From Methanobacterium alkalithermotolerans (GTDB taxonomy: Archaea; Methanobacteriota; Methanobacteria; Methanobacteriales; Methanobacteriaceae), in NCBI RefSeq assembly GCF_018141185.1, contig NZ_CP058560.1, forward strand, positions 2,003,501-2,067,500: DNA of 64,000 nucleotides, given 5' to 3'. Shown here piece after piece: positions 54,269 through 63,259 of this stretch; within the stretch, counting starts at the first letter, position 1, and each line of letters begins with the position of its first letter. The translations under genes and the position numbers were made by a program. Under the pieces are notes generated by a model that saw only the letters and a program-made list of their open reading frames with translations, was not told where the DNA came from and did not search any database.

Positions 54269-56974
54269 ATGGCTGATAAGATAAACTGGTATCAACTTTC
54301 AGCAGAAGAGACATTTAAAAAGTTAAATACAAGTATAGATGGCCTTACCAAAAAAGAATCTTTAAAAAGGTTGGAAAAATATGGATACAATGAAATAAAA
54401 TTTAAAAAACCTTCTCCTTTTAGAAGATTACTTAAACAATTAAATAATCCTTTAATTTATCTTTTAATTCTGGTTTCCATTATAACTGCTTTTTTAGGTG
54501 AATGGGTGGATACGGGGGTAATATTAGGCGTGGTTATAGTTAACACTGCCATTGGATTCATACAGGAAGGTAAAGCAGAATCGTCTATAGAAGCCCTGGA
54601 ACAAATGATGGTTCCCGAGTGCACGGTCATTAGAAATGGTAATAAAAAAAAGATCTTAGCAAGAGAACTTGCTATAGGGGACGTGGTGTTACTAGAAAGC
54701 GGAAGTCAGGTACCAGCTGACCTTAGACTTTTCCGGTCTAAAAATTTACATGCAGATGAAGCAGCCCTCACTGGAGAATCAGTACCGGTATCCAAGGGAA
54801 TAGAAGCCATTGAAACACCTGATTTACCACCTGCTGATCAAAAATCAATGGCATTTGGTGGTACTTTCATCACCCAGGGGTCGGGGGGAGGTATAGTGGT
54901 GGCCACTGGTGAGTATGCAGAGATGGGTAAGATTGCTGAGATTATGAAAGAAACTCAGGAGATCATGACACCTCTAACCCGGAAAATGGAGGAATTCACC
55001 AAAGTCATTGTAATAGCCATTCTTCTGGTGGCCCTGGTTAATTTTGCATTGTCGGCCTGGTTTGGTTTTGGACTCATATATTCCTTTATGGCTTCTGCTT
55101 CTTTAGCAGTTGCAGCTATACCTGAGGGTCTTCCAGCGGTTTTAACCGTGACTCTTGCTTTAGGCGTTAAAGCCATGGCCAACAGAAATGCATTAATCCG
55201 TAAACTTCCTTCGGTAGAATCCCTGGGAAGAACCACTGTTATTTGTTCGGATAAAACCGGCACCCTCACTAAAAATCAGATGACCGTGGTCCGGATATTT
55301 TCTGGTGGAAAAACCTTTAAAGTTACTGGATCAGGTTATAATCCCCAGGGCGAAATTACTTTTGAAAACAATCCGGTGAAACTATCTTCTGAAAATAAAG
55401 AACTTAAATATACATTAAAGGCAGGTTTACTATGTAATAATGCTAGTTTGGTTGAAAAAGATGGTTTTAAAGTAATAGGTGATCCTACAGAAGGGTCTCT
55501 AATTGTATCTGCAGCTAAAGCAGATCTCACTGATAAAACTCTGCGTCTGGATGAGGTTCCTTTTGAATCAAAACAAAGATACATGGCCACCCTCCATCAG
55601 GGGCTGGATGAAAATATTATCTATGTTAAGGGTTCTCCTGAGAAAATAATCAAACGCTCCCGGAATCAATTGATTAAAGGGGAAATAACAGATATTCAAG
55701 AAGATGAAATATATGCTGCTTCTAATTTAATGGCTAAAGATTCTTTAAGAGTATTGGGATTTGCTTATAAGGTAGTGGATGAGCATAAAACTGAGATTAA
55801 TCCGGATGATATTAAAGATCTTACATTTTTAGGATTACAGGGAATGATTGATCCTCCCCGTGAAGAAGTTATAGATGCTATTAAAAAATCTAAATCCGCT
55901 GGTATCAGGACGGTAATGATTACGGGAGACCATGCAAAAACAGCTAAAGCTATTGCTAAACAGCTGGGTATAGGATCTAAAAAAGAAAAAGTATTAACTG
56001 GTAAAGAAATTTCCAGGATGAGTCCCGAAGAATTATATGAAATAGTGGATAAGGTTTCCATATATGCCCGGGTTGCACCAGAACACAAGTATGATATAAC
56101 TACCCAGCTTCAAAAAAAGGGAGAAATAGTGGCGGTAACTGGAGACGGGGTTAATGATGCCCCTGCTTTAAAAGCAGCAGATATTGGTATTGCCATGGGT
56201 ATTACCGGTACTGATGTTAGTAAAGAAGCTTCGGACATGGTTTTAGCAGATGATAACTTTTCCAGTATTGTTAAAGCTATAGAAGAAGGCAGATTTATTT
56301 TTGAAAACATTCAAAAAGTAATCTTGTATGCTCTGGCTGCTAATGGAGGCCAATCTCTAATTATATTAGGAGCATTGATACTGGCTCCTTTTATATCACT
56401 TTTCGTGGTAAGCCTTCCTTTAGAGCCGGTTCAAATTCTATGGATTAATTTATTTGATTCCATATTTTTGGCACTTCCTCTTATTAAAGAACCTAAAGAA
56501 GCAAATCTCCTGGAAAAACCACCAAAAGACCCGGATGAAAAAATTGTTAACTGGCAATTTGTAAGGAAGGTGGGCCTGGTTTCTCTGGCCATGGCTGGAG
56601 CAGGTTTAAGCATATTTTATATTTACGGTAGTGCTGCATTCACCGACCCTCTAAATGAATTTCTTTTAACCCAGGCCCAAACTGCTGCTTTTGCCACGGT
56701 TATCATGGTGCATGTATTCTATCTGATAACGGCCCGTTCCATAAGGGAATCTATATTCACGTTCAGCCCCTTTTCCAACAAATGGTCTCTATTAGGTATC
56801 GGAATTACCATATCTTCACTTTTAATGATAATTTACCTCCCTGCTCTTCAGATTCTATTTAGAACCGCCCCTATTCCTGCAGAATGGTGGATACTTATTT
56901 TACTGTTCTCTCTTCCAGGGTTGATATTGATTGAAATTGAAAAATTTATAGCCCGTAGAAGAGGGTGGTTTTAA
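54269..56974 (+). CDS. P-type cation ATPase (Ca2+-type, P2)
   Basis: 901-residue membrane pump. Cation_ATPase_N domain (1-70), actuator motif LTGESVPVS, M4 motif PEGLPAVLTV typical of P2 (calcium or Na+/K+ group) pumps, phosphorylation site SDKTGTLTKNQMT, KGSPE nucleotide site and hinge TGDGVNDAPALKAADIG. M6 reads WINLFDS, with Asn and Asp as ion ligands. About ten transmembrane helices. Ca2+ or Na+/H+ export is likely; the ion is not certain. Single gene with its own AT-rich upstream region and AGGGAG ribosome site. Confidence 0.93.
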   Translation: MADKINWYQLSAEETFKKLNTSIDGLTKKESLKRLEKYGYNEIKFKKPSPFRRLLKQLNNPLIYLLILVSIITAFLGEWVDTGVILGVVIVNTAIGFIQEGKAESSIEALEQMMVPECTVIRNGNKKKILARELAIGDVVLLESGSQVPADLRLFRSKNLHADEAALTGESVPVSKGIEAIETPDLPPADQKSMAFGGTFITQGSGGGIVVATGEYAEMGKIAEIMKETQEIMTPLTRKMEEFTKVIVIAILLVALVNFALSAWFGFGLIYSFMASASLAVAAIPEGLPAVLTVTLALGVKAMANRNALIRKLPSVESLGRTTVICSDKTGTLTKNQMTVVRIFSGGKTFKVTGSGYNPQGEITFENNPVKLSSENKELKYTLKAGLLCNNASLVEKDGFKVIGDPTEGSLIVSAAKADLTDKTLRLDEVPFESKQRYMATLHQGLDENIIYVKGSPEKIIKRSRNQLIKGEITDIQEDEIYAASNLMAKDSLRVLGFAYKVVDEHKTEINPDDIKDLTFLGLQGMIDPPREEVIDAIKKSKSAGIRTVMITGDHAKTAKAIAKQLGIGSKKEKVLTGKEISRMSPEELYEIVDKVSIYARVAPEHKYDITTQLQKKGEIVAVTGDGVNDAPALKAADIGIAMGITGTDVSKEASDMVLADDNFSSIVKAIEEGRFIFENIQKVILYALAANGGQSLIILGALILAPFISLFVVSLPLEPVQILWINLFDSIFLALPLIKEPKEANLLEKPPKDPDEKIVNWQFVRKVGLVSLAMAGAGLSIFYIYGSAAFTDPLNEFLLTQAQTAAFATVIMVHVFYLITARSIRESIFTFSPFSNKWSLLGIGITISSLLMIIYLPALQILFRTAPIPAEWWILILLFSLPGLILIEIEKFIARRRGWF

Positions 56975-57024
56975 TTTCCAATAAAAATTATGACCCTTAG
57001 GGAGTAAATACCCTTAAGGCAAGT

Positions 57025-57033
57025 ATTTATATA
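57025..57033 (+). promoter_or_regulatory. TATA box for the small repeat protein
   Basis: TTTATATAT lies 42-50 bases before the ATG at 57075, right for a leader of about 20 bases. Just upstream, an imperfect hairpin (TTAGGG with CCCTTAA at 56997-57018) may end the ATPase transcript or act as an operator. Confidence 0.45.
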
Positions 57034-57074
57034 TGGGGAGTAATAAATGTTAAAAAAACTGAAGGTTGATATCA

Positions 57075-57278
57075 ATGGATCGATTGAGCCTGAATCAATA
57101 TAGAGAAATGGTAGATGGTATAATAGAATTTAAAAAAACAAATGGTGAAATGCCTCAATTTGCCATTGTTGATGGATGTAAAATTGAAAAACAAAATTAT
57201 ATAGACATGATAGAACGTGTAAATAAATTCATACTTGAAATGGGTAGGAATCCACGTTCAGTAGATATTGAATCATAG
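57075..57278 (+). CDS. stand-alone pseudomurein-binding-repeat-like protein
   Basis: 67 residues, MDRLSLNQYREMVDG..., with no signal peptide. The spacing of Y, F, N, P and FA (YREMVDGIIEFKKTNGEMPQ, then FAIVDG) and a second half-unit ending NPRSVDI match the pseudomurein-binding repeats of the large surface protein at 2856-5129. The ATG at 57075 follows AAGGTTGAT; an in-frame TTG nine bases earlier is less likely. A cytoplasmic location is expected, which is odd for a wall-binding repeat. Function unknown. Confidence 0.65.
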   Translation: MDRLSLNQYREMVDGIIEFKKTNGEMPQFAIVDGCKIEKQNYIDMIERVNKFILEMGRNPRSVDIES

Positions 57279-57683
57279 ACCTGGACTCTGTACATTTATA
57301 AGGGAGTTAAATAAGCTTTTTATTATAAGCCAGTATAATCCCCAAATAGCTTTCTGGTATTTATTTTGAGGTTTTATTTTATTATACAGATTATTTTTTC
57401 ACTATTTTAATTTATCATACCTCCTATTTTCGCATAAAATTTAAAGACATTGATTTTTTTTAGCCTTAAAATTTCCTCTCTTTAGATACAATAATTATTT
57501 TTTTTTTTTTTAGTCAGGGGGGTGCGCTTAGTATTAATTATTAAAAAAAACATATCGAAACAGTTATTTGTTATTAACAATTAATATTGATTTAATTACT
57601 AATTTCCATTTTAATATTTATTTTGGTGGAAATTATGAAATAAGAATGCTTTCGGTGGATAATAAAACAAAAGAGGGGAAATA
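57279..57683. other. 405-base gap upstream of hydrogenase operon
   Basis: No clear gene. Contains a T-run of about 14 near 57500, a perfect 6-1-6 inverted repeat TTGTTA-T-TAACAA at 57568-57580, TATA-like stretches at about 57612-57622, and a good GGTGGA site followed by a three-codon frame (ATG AAA TAA, 57635-57643) and a 12-codon frame (57646-57684) whose stop overlaps the ferredoxin start. Confidence 0.45.
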
Positions 57684-57935
57684 ATGGTGGAAATAGTGGT
57701 GGATGAAGATGCATGTGTGGGGTGTGGATCCTGTGTGGATGATTGTCCCAGTGATGTTTACCAGATGAATGAGGAAAAGTGGAAAAGCGAAGTGATAAAT
57801 GCAGATGACTGCATGGCTTGCTTGTCCTGTCATGAGATTTGCCCTTCTCAGGCTATGGAACATCGTGATATACATGTGGCCAAACGATTATACATTGACC
57901 GTAAGGTCAGTGATGTTTTAAACAAAATTATCTAG
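57684..57935 (+). CDS. 2[4Fe-4S] ferredoxin of hydrogenase operon
   Basis: 83 residues with two cluster motifs, CVGCGSCVDDCP and CMACLSCHEICP, in the first 58 residues, and a short helical tail (DIHVAKRLYIDRKVSDVLNKII). Probably the electron acceptor or relay for the hydrogenase encoded two genes downstream. GAGGGG ribosome site. First gene of a four-gene operon; the gap to the next gene is ten bases. Confidence 0.9.
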   Translation: MVEIVVDEDACVGCGSCVDDCPSDVYQMNEEKWKSEVINADDCMACLSCHEICPSQAMEHRDIHVAKRLYIDRKVSDVLNKII

Positions 57936-57945
57936 GGGTATAAAA

Positions 57946-58494
57946 ATGGAAATGGAAGAGATAAGGGGCACATTTAAACCTGAAATGATTCCTGAAGAAA
58001 CTGGGGGAGACATATCAGATTATGAAGAAGCACTGCACGTTTTAATGAAATTTGTGGGATCCATGTCCAGTGCACTGGAACAGGTTTCTGGAAGGGGAGC
58101 AAATGCAATTGTTTACCAGGCCGGAAAAAGGATGGGACATGATGCAGGAAAACTTATGGAAAAAACGGACAACCTGGAACAGGCCATGCAGGAACTGAGT
58201 GATATTTTAGGGGTGGAATTTTACTTTGAAATGTGGAAACCCGCTGGACAGGATAATTATACCATTGAAAAAGGAGATGAAACCGTGGTGAAACTCCTTT
58301 TCATGGATTGCGTGGTAAGGCAAACCTTGCGTAGGACAGGATTACCTCAAAAAGGACCACTCTGTTATCTCTTATATGGTTATATGGTGGGTGCTGTGGA
58401 GGAAGTGATGAGCATAAAGGGCAAACTGGATATTGATCATGTGGGATCTAATGCTTGTCTTAAAACTTTAACCATCAAATGGGGTGGTAAATAA
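57946..58494 (+). CDS. V4R-like domain protein in hydrogenase operon
   Basis: 182 residues resembling the V4R (4-vinyl reductase/hydrocarbon-binding) fold: an N-terminal SGRGANAIVYQAGKRMG segment, then MDCVVRQTLRRTG, GPLCYLLYGYMVGAVEEVM and the closing SNACLKTLTIKWG. Three conserved-looking Cys could bind a metal or ligand. V4R domains are small-molecule or redox sensors and also occur in MsvR-type regulators; no DNA-binding domain is present here. Its stop overlaps the hydrogenase small-subunit start (TAATG), so it is made with the enzyme. Not part of known Mvh or Frh operons. Confidence 0.65.
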   Translation: MEMEEIRGTFKPEMIPEETGGDISDYEEALHVLMKFVGSMSSALEQVSGRGANAIVYQAGKRMGHDAGKLMEKTDNLEQAMQELSDILGVEFYFEMWKPAGQDNYTIEKGDETVVKLLFMDCVVRQTLRRTGLPQKGPLCYLLYGYMVGAVEEVMSIKGKLDIDHVGSNACLKTLTIKWGGK

Positions 58495-59405
58495 TGGTAA
58501 AAATAGCTTTAGAAGCACTTGCTAGCTGTGCTGGGTGTGAAATCTCTATTCTGGATTTACATGAAGACATTACTAAGTTACTGGACAATGCCGAGCTGGT
58601 ATATGCACCGGTGCTGATGGATACCAAAGAACTGCCAGATGATATTGACATTGCCATAGTTTCTGGATCTGTCAGGAACCAGGAGAATCAGGAGAGATTG
58701 GAAGAACTACGGGATAAATCAGATATATTGATTGCTTATGGTACCTGCGCCTGTTATGGGGGTATAACTGGAATGGCAGATTTATACACTTCAGAAGAGG
58801 TTACTTCCAGAACTTACACTGATAATCCCAGTACCATCTCTGCTGAACTTCCATCAGAAGTCGTTCCTGAGCTTCTTACCATTGTACATCCTGCTGCTGA
58901 TTTTACAGAAATTGATGGATTTATACCGGGATGTCCTCCTAAAGAACAGCTAACTGGAGACATATTAATACCACTTATAAATGATGAAGCCCCAGATGTT
59001 CCTAAGAAAAGTGTTTGTGCTGATTGTAATCGTGAAATGGAGCATATAGAATTTGATAAAATTCACAGAAGAATAGAGGGTGATCCTGAACCAGGCAAAT
59101 GTTTCCTATCCCAGGGATATGTATGTTTAGGTTCTGTGACTTTGGGAAGATGCGGTGGACTTTGTACCGAGGCAGGAGTAGCTTGTCATGGATGTGGAGG
59201 TCCTTCACTGGATGTTATCCGGGAACCAAGTCACGATATTTACAACGGGGTCATTAAAAGGATAGCTCACCTTTCTAAAATGCCAGAAAAAGATGTGGAA
59301 AAACAGCTTTATGATATAGGACATGTAATTTACGGGTTTGTGATTGGAAGTACCATTATGGAGGATAAACAGGTATCTCTTATTCCTCAACTGGTGAAGA
59401 AGTAA
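58494..59405 (+). CDS. [NiFe] hydrogenase small subunit (Mvh/group 3 type)
   Basis: 303 residues. Proximal cluster ligands: ASCAGCEISILD, GTCACYGG and IPGCPPKEQL. The C-terminal half adds cysteine-rich motifs (CADC, CFLSQGYVCLG, RCGGLC, CHGCGGPS) for further [4Fe-4S] clusters, as in MvhG. No Tat signal peptide, so the enzyme is cytoplasmic. Overlaps the V4R-like gene by one base; the large subunit follows 10 bases downstream. Confidence 0.92.
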   Translation: MVKIALEALASCAGCEISILDLHEDITKLLDNAELVYAPVLMDTKELPDDIDIAIVSGSVRNQENQERLEELRDKSDILIAYGTCACYGGITGMADLYTSEEVTSRTYTDNPSTISAELPSEVVPELLTIVHPAADFTEIDGFIPGCPPKEQLTGDILIPLINDEAPDVPKKSVCADCNREMEHIEFDKIHRRIEGDPEPGKCFLSQGYVCLGSVTLGRCGGLCTEAGVACHGCGGPSLDVIREPSHDIYNGVIKRIAHLSKMPEKDVEKQLYDIGHVIYGFVIGSTIMEDKQVSLIPQLVKK

Positions 59406-59415
59406 AGGTGAAACT

Positions 59416-60864
59416 ATGAAACAAATTGAAATTAGCCCGGTTACTAGAATTGAGGGACATGCCAAGATAACAGTTCAGATTGATGATGCAGGAAATGTGG
59501 CTGATGCTCATTTTCATGTAATGGAAATCAGGGGATTTGAAAAATTCTTAGAAGGAGCAGCAGTAGAAGAAGCTCCCCGTATAACTCCCCGTATATGTGG
59601 TATATGTCAAACAGCCCATCACTTAGCCGCTGCCAAGGCCACGGATGAAGTATTCGGACTCCAGCCCCCTGAAACTGCCCGGAGATTAAGAGAACTCATG
59701 CTTTTAGGACAGTATATCCACTCCCATTCCCTGCACTTTTATTTCCTGGGAGCACCGGACCTGGTAATGGGGCCTGAATCAGACCCTGCCCTTAGAAATG
59801 TCCTGGGTATCCTGAAATCCAAACCTGATCTGGCCATGATGGCCATTAAAACCAGAAAAATTGGACAGGAAATTACTGCCCTGGTGGGTGGAAAACCTAT
59901 TAGTCCTGTAACAGCCATTCCTGGAGGGCAATCCAAGGGAATAACTGCTGAAGAAAGAGATAAGATTCTATCCAAAGCTAAAGAGGCAATTGGTCTTATT
60001 GGGCAGGGAGTTGAAGTAGCCAAACCATTGTTTGAAGAGTACAGTGAAACTGTTGAGACCCTGGGGCCGGTTGAAACTAGTTTTGGGGCTTTAACTAATG
60101 CTGGTAATCTGGAATTTTATGATGGCCCGGTAAAAATTATGGACAAAGAAGGCAGCCCTATACATGAATTTGCCGCCTCTGACTATCTGGATTACATTGA
60201 AGAAAAAGTTCAACCCTGGTCTTATCTTAAATTCCCTTACCTGAAACAAATTGGATTCCCTGAGGGTAACTACCGGGTGGGTCCTCTGGCCCGACTAAAT
60301 GTGGTGGATACAGTTCCTACTGAAATTGCGGCAGATTTATTTGCAGAATATAAGGAAAAATATGGAATTGCCCAGAACACACTACTATACCACTATGCTC
60401 GTTTAATAGAACTGATGTATGCCGCTGAAAGATCAGTGCAGATATTAGAAGATGATAATATAACCGGCACTGATATTCGAAATGGACTAAGCGGCCCTTT
60501 AATGACGAAAGAAGAAGCTAAAGAGTCCAGTGAAACTAAAAGAGGAGTGGGTATGATTGAGGCACCCCGGGGAATATTAATCCACGATTATGAAACCGAT
60601 GGAGCTGGATTTATTAACCGGGCCAACTTGATAGTAGCCACTGGACAAAATAACCTTTCCATGGATATTGGGGTTAGAGAAACGGCTAAAGAAATGATAA
60701 AAGGAGAAGAAGTTTCAGAAGGTCTTAAAAATAAGCTAGAGATGATTGTAAGAGCCTATGATCCCTGTCTATCCTGTGCCACCCATGCCATTGGTGAGGA
60801 TTCACCTCTGGAAGTGGATATTTATGACAGTGAAGGCAGATTGTTAAGAAAACATTTGATTTGA
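59416..60864 (+). CDS. [NiFe] hydrogenase large subunit (Mvh/group 3 type)
   Basis: 482 residues. Both nickel-binding motifs are intact: RICGICQTAHH (C61, C64) and DPCLSCATH (C451, C454, H457). After H457 comes a 25-residue tail that a maturation protease should remove, so an active NiFe site is expected. Overall like MvhA (N-terminal ISPVTRIEGHAKITVQ). The operon lacks mvhD and mvhB; their place is taken by a ferredoxin and a V4R-like protein. AAGGTGA ribosome site; strong terminator at the stop codon. Confidence 0.93.
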   Translation: MKQIEISPVTRIEGHAKITVQIDDAGNVADAHFHVMEIRGFEKFLEGAAVEEAPRITPRICGICQTAHHLAAAKATDEVFGLQPPETARRLRELMLLGQYIHSHSLHFYFLGAPDLVMGPESDPALRNVLGILKSKPDLAMMAIKTRKIGQEITALVGGKPISPVTAIPGGQSKGITAEERDKILSKAKEAIGLIGQGVEVAKPLFEEYSETVETLGPVETSFGALTNAGNLEFYDGPVKIMDKEGSPIHEFAASDYLDYIEEKVQPWSYLKFPYLKQIGFPEGNYRVGPLARLNVVDTVPTEIAADLFAEYKEKYGIAQNTLLYHYARLIELMYAAERSVQILEDDNITGTDIRNGLSGPLMTKEEAKESSETKRGVGMIEAPRGILIHDYETDGAGFINRANLIVATGQNNLSMDIGVRETAKEMIKGEEVSEGLKNKLEMIVRAYDPCLSCATHAIGEDSPLEVDIYDSEGRLLRKHLI

Positions 60865-60895
60865 GGAATTTTTCCTCAAAAATTATTTTTTTCTT
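60861..60895 (+). terminator. hairpin terminator of hydrogenase operon
   Basis: TTGAGGAATTTTTCCTCAA is a perfect 8-base stem with a 3-base loop that includes the stop codon of the large subunit, followed by T-rich sequence with a run of seven T. Confidence 0.75.
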
Positions 60896-60947
60896 TATTT
60901 TTAAAACAAATTATTTTTCCAAAGTCTAAATTATTAATAAATAAATT

Positions 60948-61574
60948 CTAAATCTTTGATACATCTTCTGGTCGATTAAAGTTTTTAAAACTCTTTAAAG
61001 ATGGATCCAATTTACTGACTTCCACAAAAATAGTGTTTAGTTTTTTAACTAATGATTTAACATCTTTTTTACCCTTTAAAAGCTGAAAATAAATGGTTTT
61101 TTTACTTCTTTTGTGGTAGATGCCATGTAATGGTTCAAAATGATGATTATTTTTTACACCCCAAAAGGGGATTAATGCATCGTAATTTTCCTTACTATTC
61201 TCATAAACATTATAAACTTTTTCTATAAAATAAGTAGAAATAAAAGGTGAATCACAGGGAATCACCAGAGCATAATCAGACTCCATATGGGATAATCCTG
61301 TATATATGCCTGAAAGTGGCCCCTGGCTTTCAATTTCATCTTTTAAAAATTTTAAATTAAAACTGGTATTATCCACACTGTAAATATGATTCAGGATTTT
61401 TCGATATTCCTGCTTTTGTTTATCATTTCTCAGGACCAGCAAAACTTCATCCATCTGATTATCCACTTTATCCAGTATATTACAGACCATAGGCTTATTT
61501 TTAAATAGCATTAATCCTTTATCCTGACCCATTCTACTACTTAATCCTCCACACAGGATTATACAGGACCTAAT
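60948..61574 (-). CDS. mobA: molybdenum cofactor guanylyltransferase-like protein (MobA)
   Basis: NTP-transferase-fold protein that would attach GMP to molybdopterin. The GTP loop LCGGLSSRMGQDKG is complete only if translation starts before the first in-frame ATG (start base 61532), which falls inside that motif. Upstream to the TAG at about 61600 there is no ATG, GTG or TTG; alignment with MobA starts (MxSCIILCGG) points to the ATT codon at 61574. So either an unusual AUU start, a point mutation of ATG, or a decayed gene. The rest is intact: ALVIPCDSPFISTYFIEKV and PLHGIYHKRS. Confidence 0.7.
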   Translation of the reverse strand: MRSCIILCGGLSSRMGQDKGLMLFKNKPMVCNILDKVDNQMDEVLLVLRNDKQKQEYRKILNHIYSVDNTSFNLKFLKDEIESQGPLSGIYTGLSHMESDYALVIPCDSPFISTYFIEKVYNVYENSKENYDALIPFWGVKNNHHFEPLHGIYHKRSKKTIYFQLLKGKKDVKSLVKKLNTIFVEVSKLDPSLKSFKNFNRPEDVSKI

Positions 61575-61657
61575 TGCAGTTCTGGATATTTTAACTACCT
61601 TTTTTTAGTTTTGAAAATTAAATAATAGAAAGAGTTAAATAAAAAATTTAAAATCTT

Positions 61658-63139
61658 CTATTCTAAAGTAGGATAATTGGGACTTTCATTGGTAATGAGC
61701 AGGTCGTGGGGATGACTTTCTTTAATCCCACTGGATGTAATGCGTACCAGTTTGGCTTTTTTTTGCATGGACTTTATATCCTGAGCACCACAATAACCCA
61801 TGGAAGCTTTAAGTCCTCCCACCAATTGGAAAACCATTTCACTAACCGAGCCCCGGTAGGGTACCACACCTTCTACTCCTTCTGGTACCAGTTTAGAATG
61901 CTTCATAGGGCCTTTTACCTCCTGGAAGTACCGATCAGTACCGGCACCGGTTCCACCGGTCATGGCCCCCAGGGATCCCATACCCCGGTATTGCTTATAT
62001 TTCCTTCCATTCATAACCACTACTTCTCCTGGTGCTTCATAGGTACCGGCAAGTAAATTACCCATCATTATAACATCAGCCCCTACAGCAATAGCCTTAG
62101 CTATGTCACCAGAGTAGCGTATACCTCCATCGGCAATAACTGGAACACCATATTCAGATGCTACTTCCGCAACCTCAGAAACAGCAGTTAATTGGGGAAC
62201 CCCTATTCCGGATATTATACGTGTAGTACACATGGAACCGGGACCAATACCTACTTTCAAACCATCAACTTCCTGAGATAAGAGATCTTCTGCTGCTTCC
62301 CGGGTGGCAATGTTACCTACAATCAGATCGGCTTCTATATTTTTCTTCATGGTTTTTACATATTTTACTATGTTCATATTGTGACCATGGGCAGTATCAA
62401 TAGCAATAATATCCACTCCTGATTTGTCCAGTGCTATAGCACGGTCCAGATCAAAAGGTCCAGTTGCTGCAGCCACAATAAAACGTCCTTTTTTATCACG
62501 GCAAGCATTGGGATGTTTTTTGCGTTCGAGTATGTCTTTAATGGTTACTATGCCCATTATTTTTCCTTCACGAACAACAGGTAAACGTTCCACTTTATTT
62601 TCATATGCAATATCCAGGGCTTCACCAGGGGTGATGGACTCATCTACAGTGACCACGTCACTGGTCATGATTTCTCTAACTTTTTTATGGGAATCAGAGT
62701 TAATTATGGGTTTAATATCCCGGCGACTTATAATTCCAATAACCACTTCATCTTCAACTACAGGCATACCACTGACCATTTCCTGATCCATTATAGACTG
62801 GGCCTCTTTAAGTGATGATTCAGGATTAATGGTAATTACATCATGAATAGCAAGGTCTCCTGATTTTTTGACCTGCTTTACTTGTTTTACCTGCTCTTTT
62901 ATGGTCATGTTCCTGTGAATTACTCCCATTCCACCTTCCTGAGCCAGTGTGATGGCCATATCAGATTCTGTTACAGTATCCATTGCAGAACTAATAAGGG
63001 GAATATTCAATTCAAAATTTCTGGAAACCATGCTTTTGGTTGAAACATCTTTGGGTTCCACTTCTGATGCTCCAGGGAGGATTAGAAAGTCATCAAAAGT
63101 ATAACCTACTGGAGCTTCTTTTAATTTTTTAGAATACAT
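61658..63139 (-). CDS. guaB: inosine-5'-monophosphate dehydrogenase
   Basis: Oxidises IMP to XMP, the committed step to GMP. 493 residues: TIM barrel with AMDTVTESDMAI, catalytic Cys loop GIGPGSMCTTRIISG, GGIRYSGDIAKAIA and the flap AMTGGTGAGTDRYFQ; two CBS domains are inserted at about 95-210 (MDQEMVSGMPVVEDEVVIGI and ENKVERLPVVREGKIMG). GAGGTG ribosome site. Monocistronic. Confidence 0.97.
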   Translation of the reverse strand: MYSKKLKEAPVGYTFDDFLILPGASEVEPKDVSTKSMVSRNFELNIPLISSAMDTVTESDMAITLAQEGGMGVIHRNMTIKEQVKQVKQVKKSGDLAIHDVITINPESSLKEAQSIMDQEMVSGMPVVEDEVVIGIISRRDIKPIINSDSHKKVREIMTSDVVTVDESITPGEALDIAYENKVERLPVVREGKIMGIVTIKDILERKKHPNACRDKKGRFIVAAATGPFDLDRAIALDKSGVDIIAIDTAHGHNMNIVKYVKTMKKNIEADLIVGNIATREAAEDLLSQEVDGLKVGIGPGSMCTTRIISGIGVPQLTAVSEVAEVASEYGVPVIADGGIRYSGDIAKAIAVGADVIMMGNLLAGTYEAPGEVVVMNGRKYKQYRGMGSLGAMTGGTGAGTDRYFQEVKGPMKHSKLVPEGVEGVVPYRGSVSEMVFQLVGGLKASMGYCGAQDIKSMQKKAKLVRITSSGIKESHPHDLLITNESPNYPTLE

Positions 63140-63259
63140 TAAAACACCTCAGAACCTGTATTTTTTCTAATTATAATTTTTTATTTTTATTAAAATTCAC
63201 TAATTTCAACTTGTGCCGGGTATTTATAAAAAAACTATAAAATAGGGATTTTTATAAAA

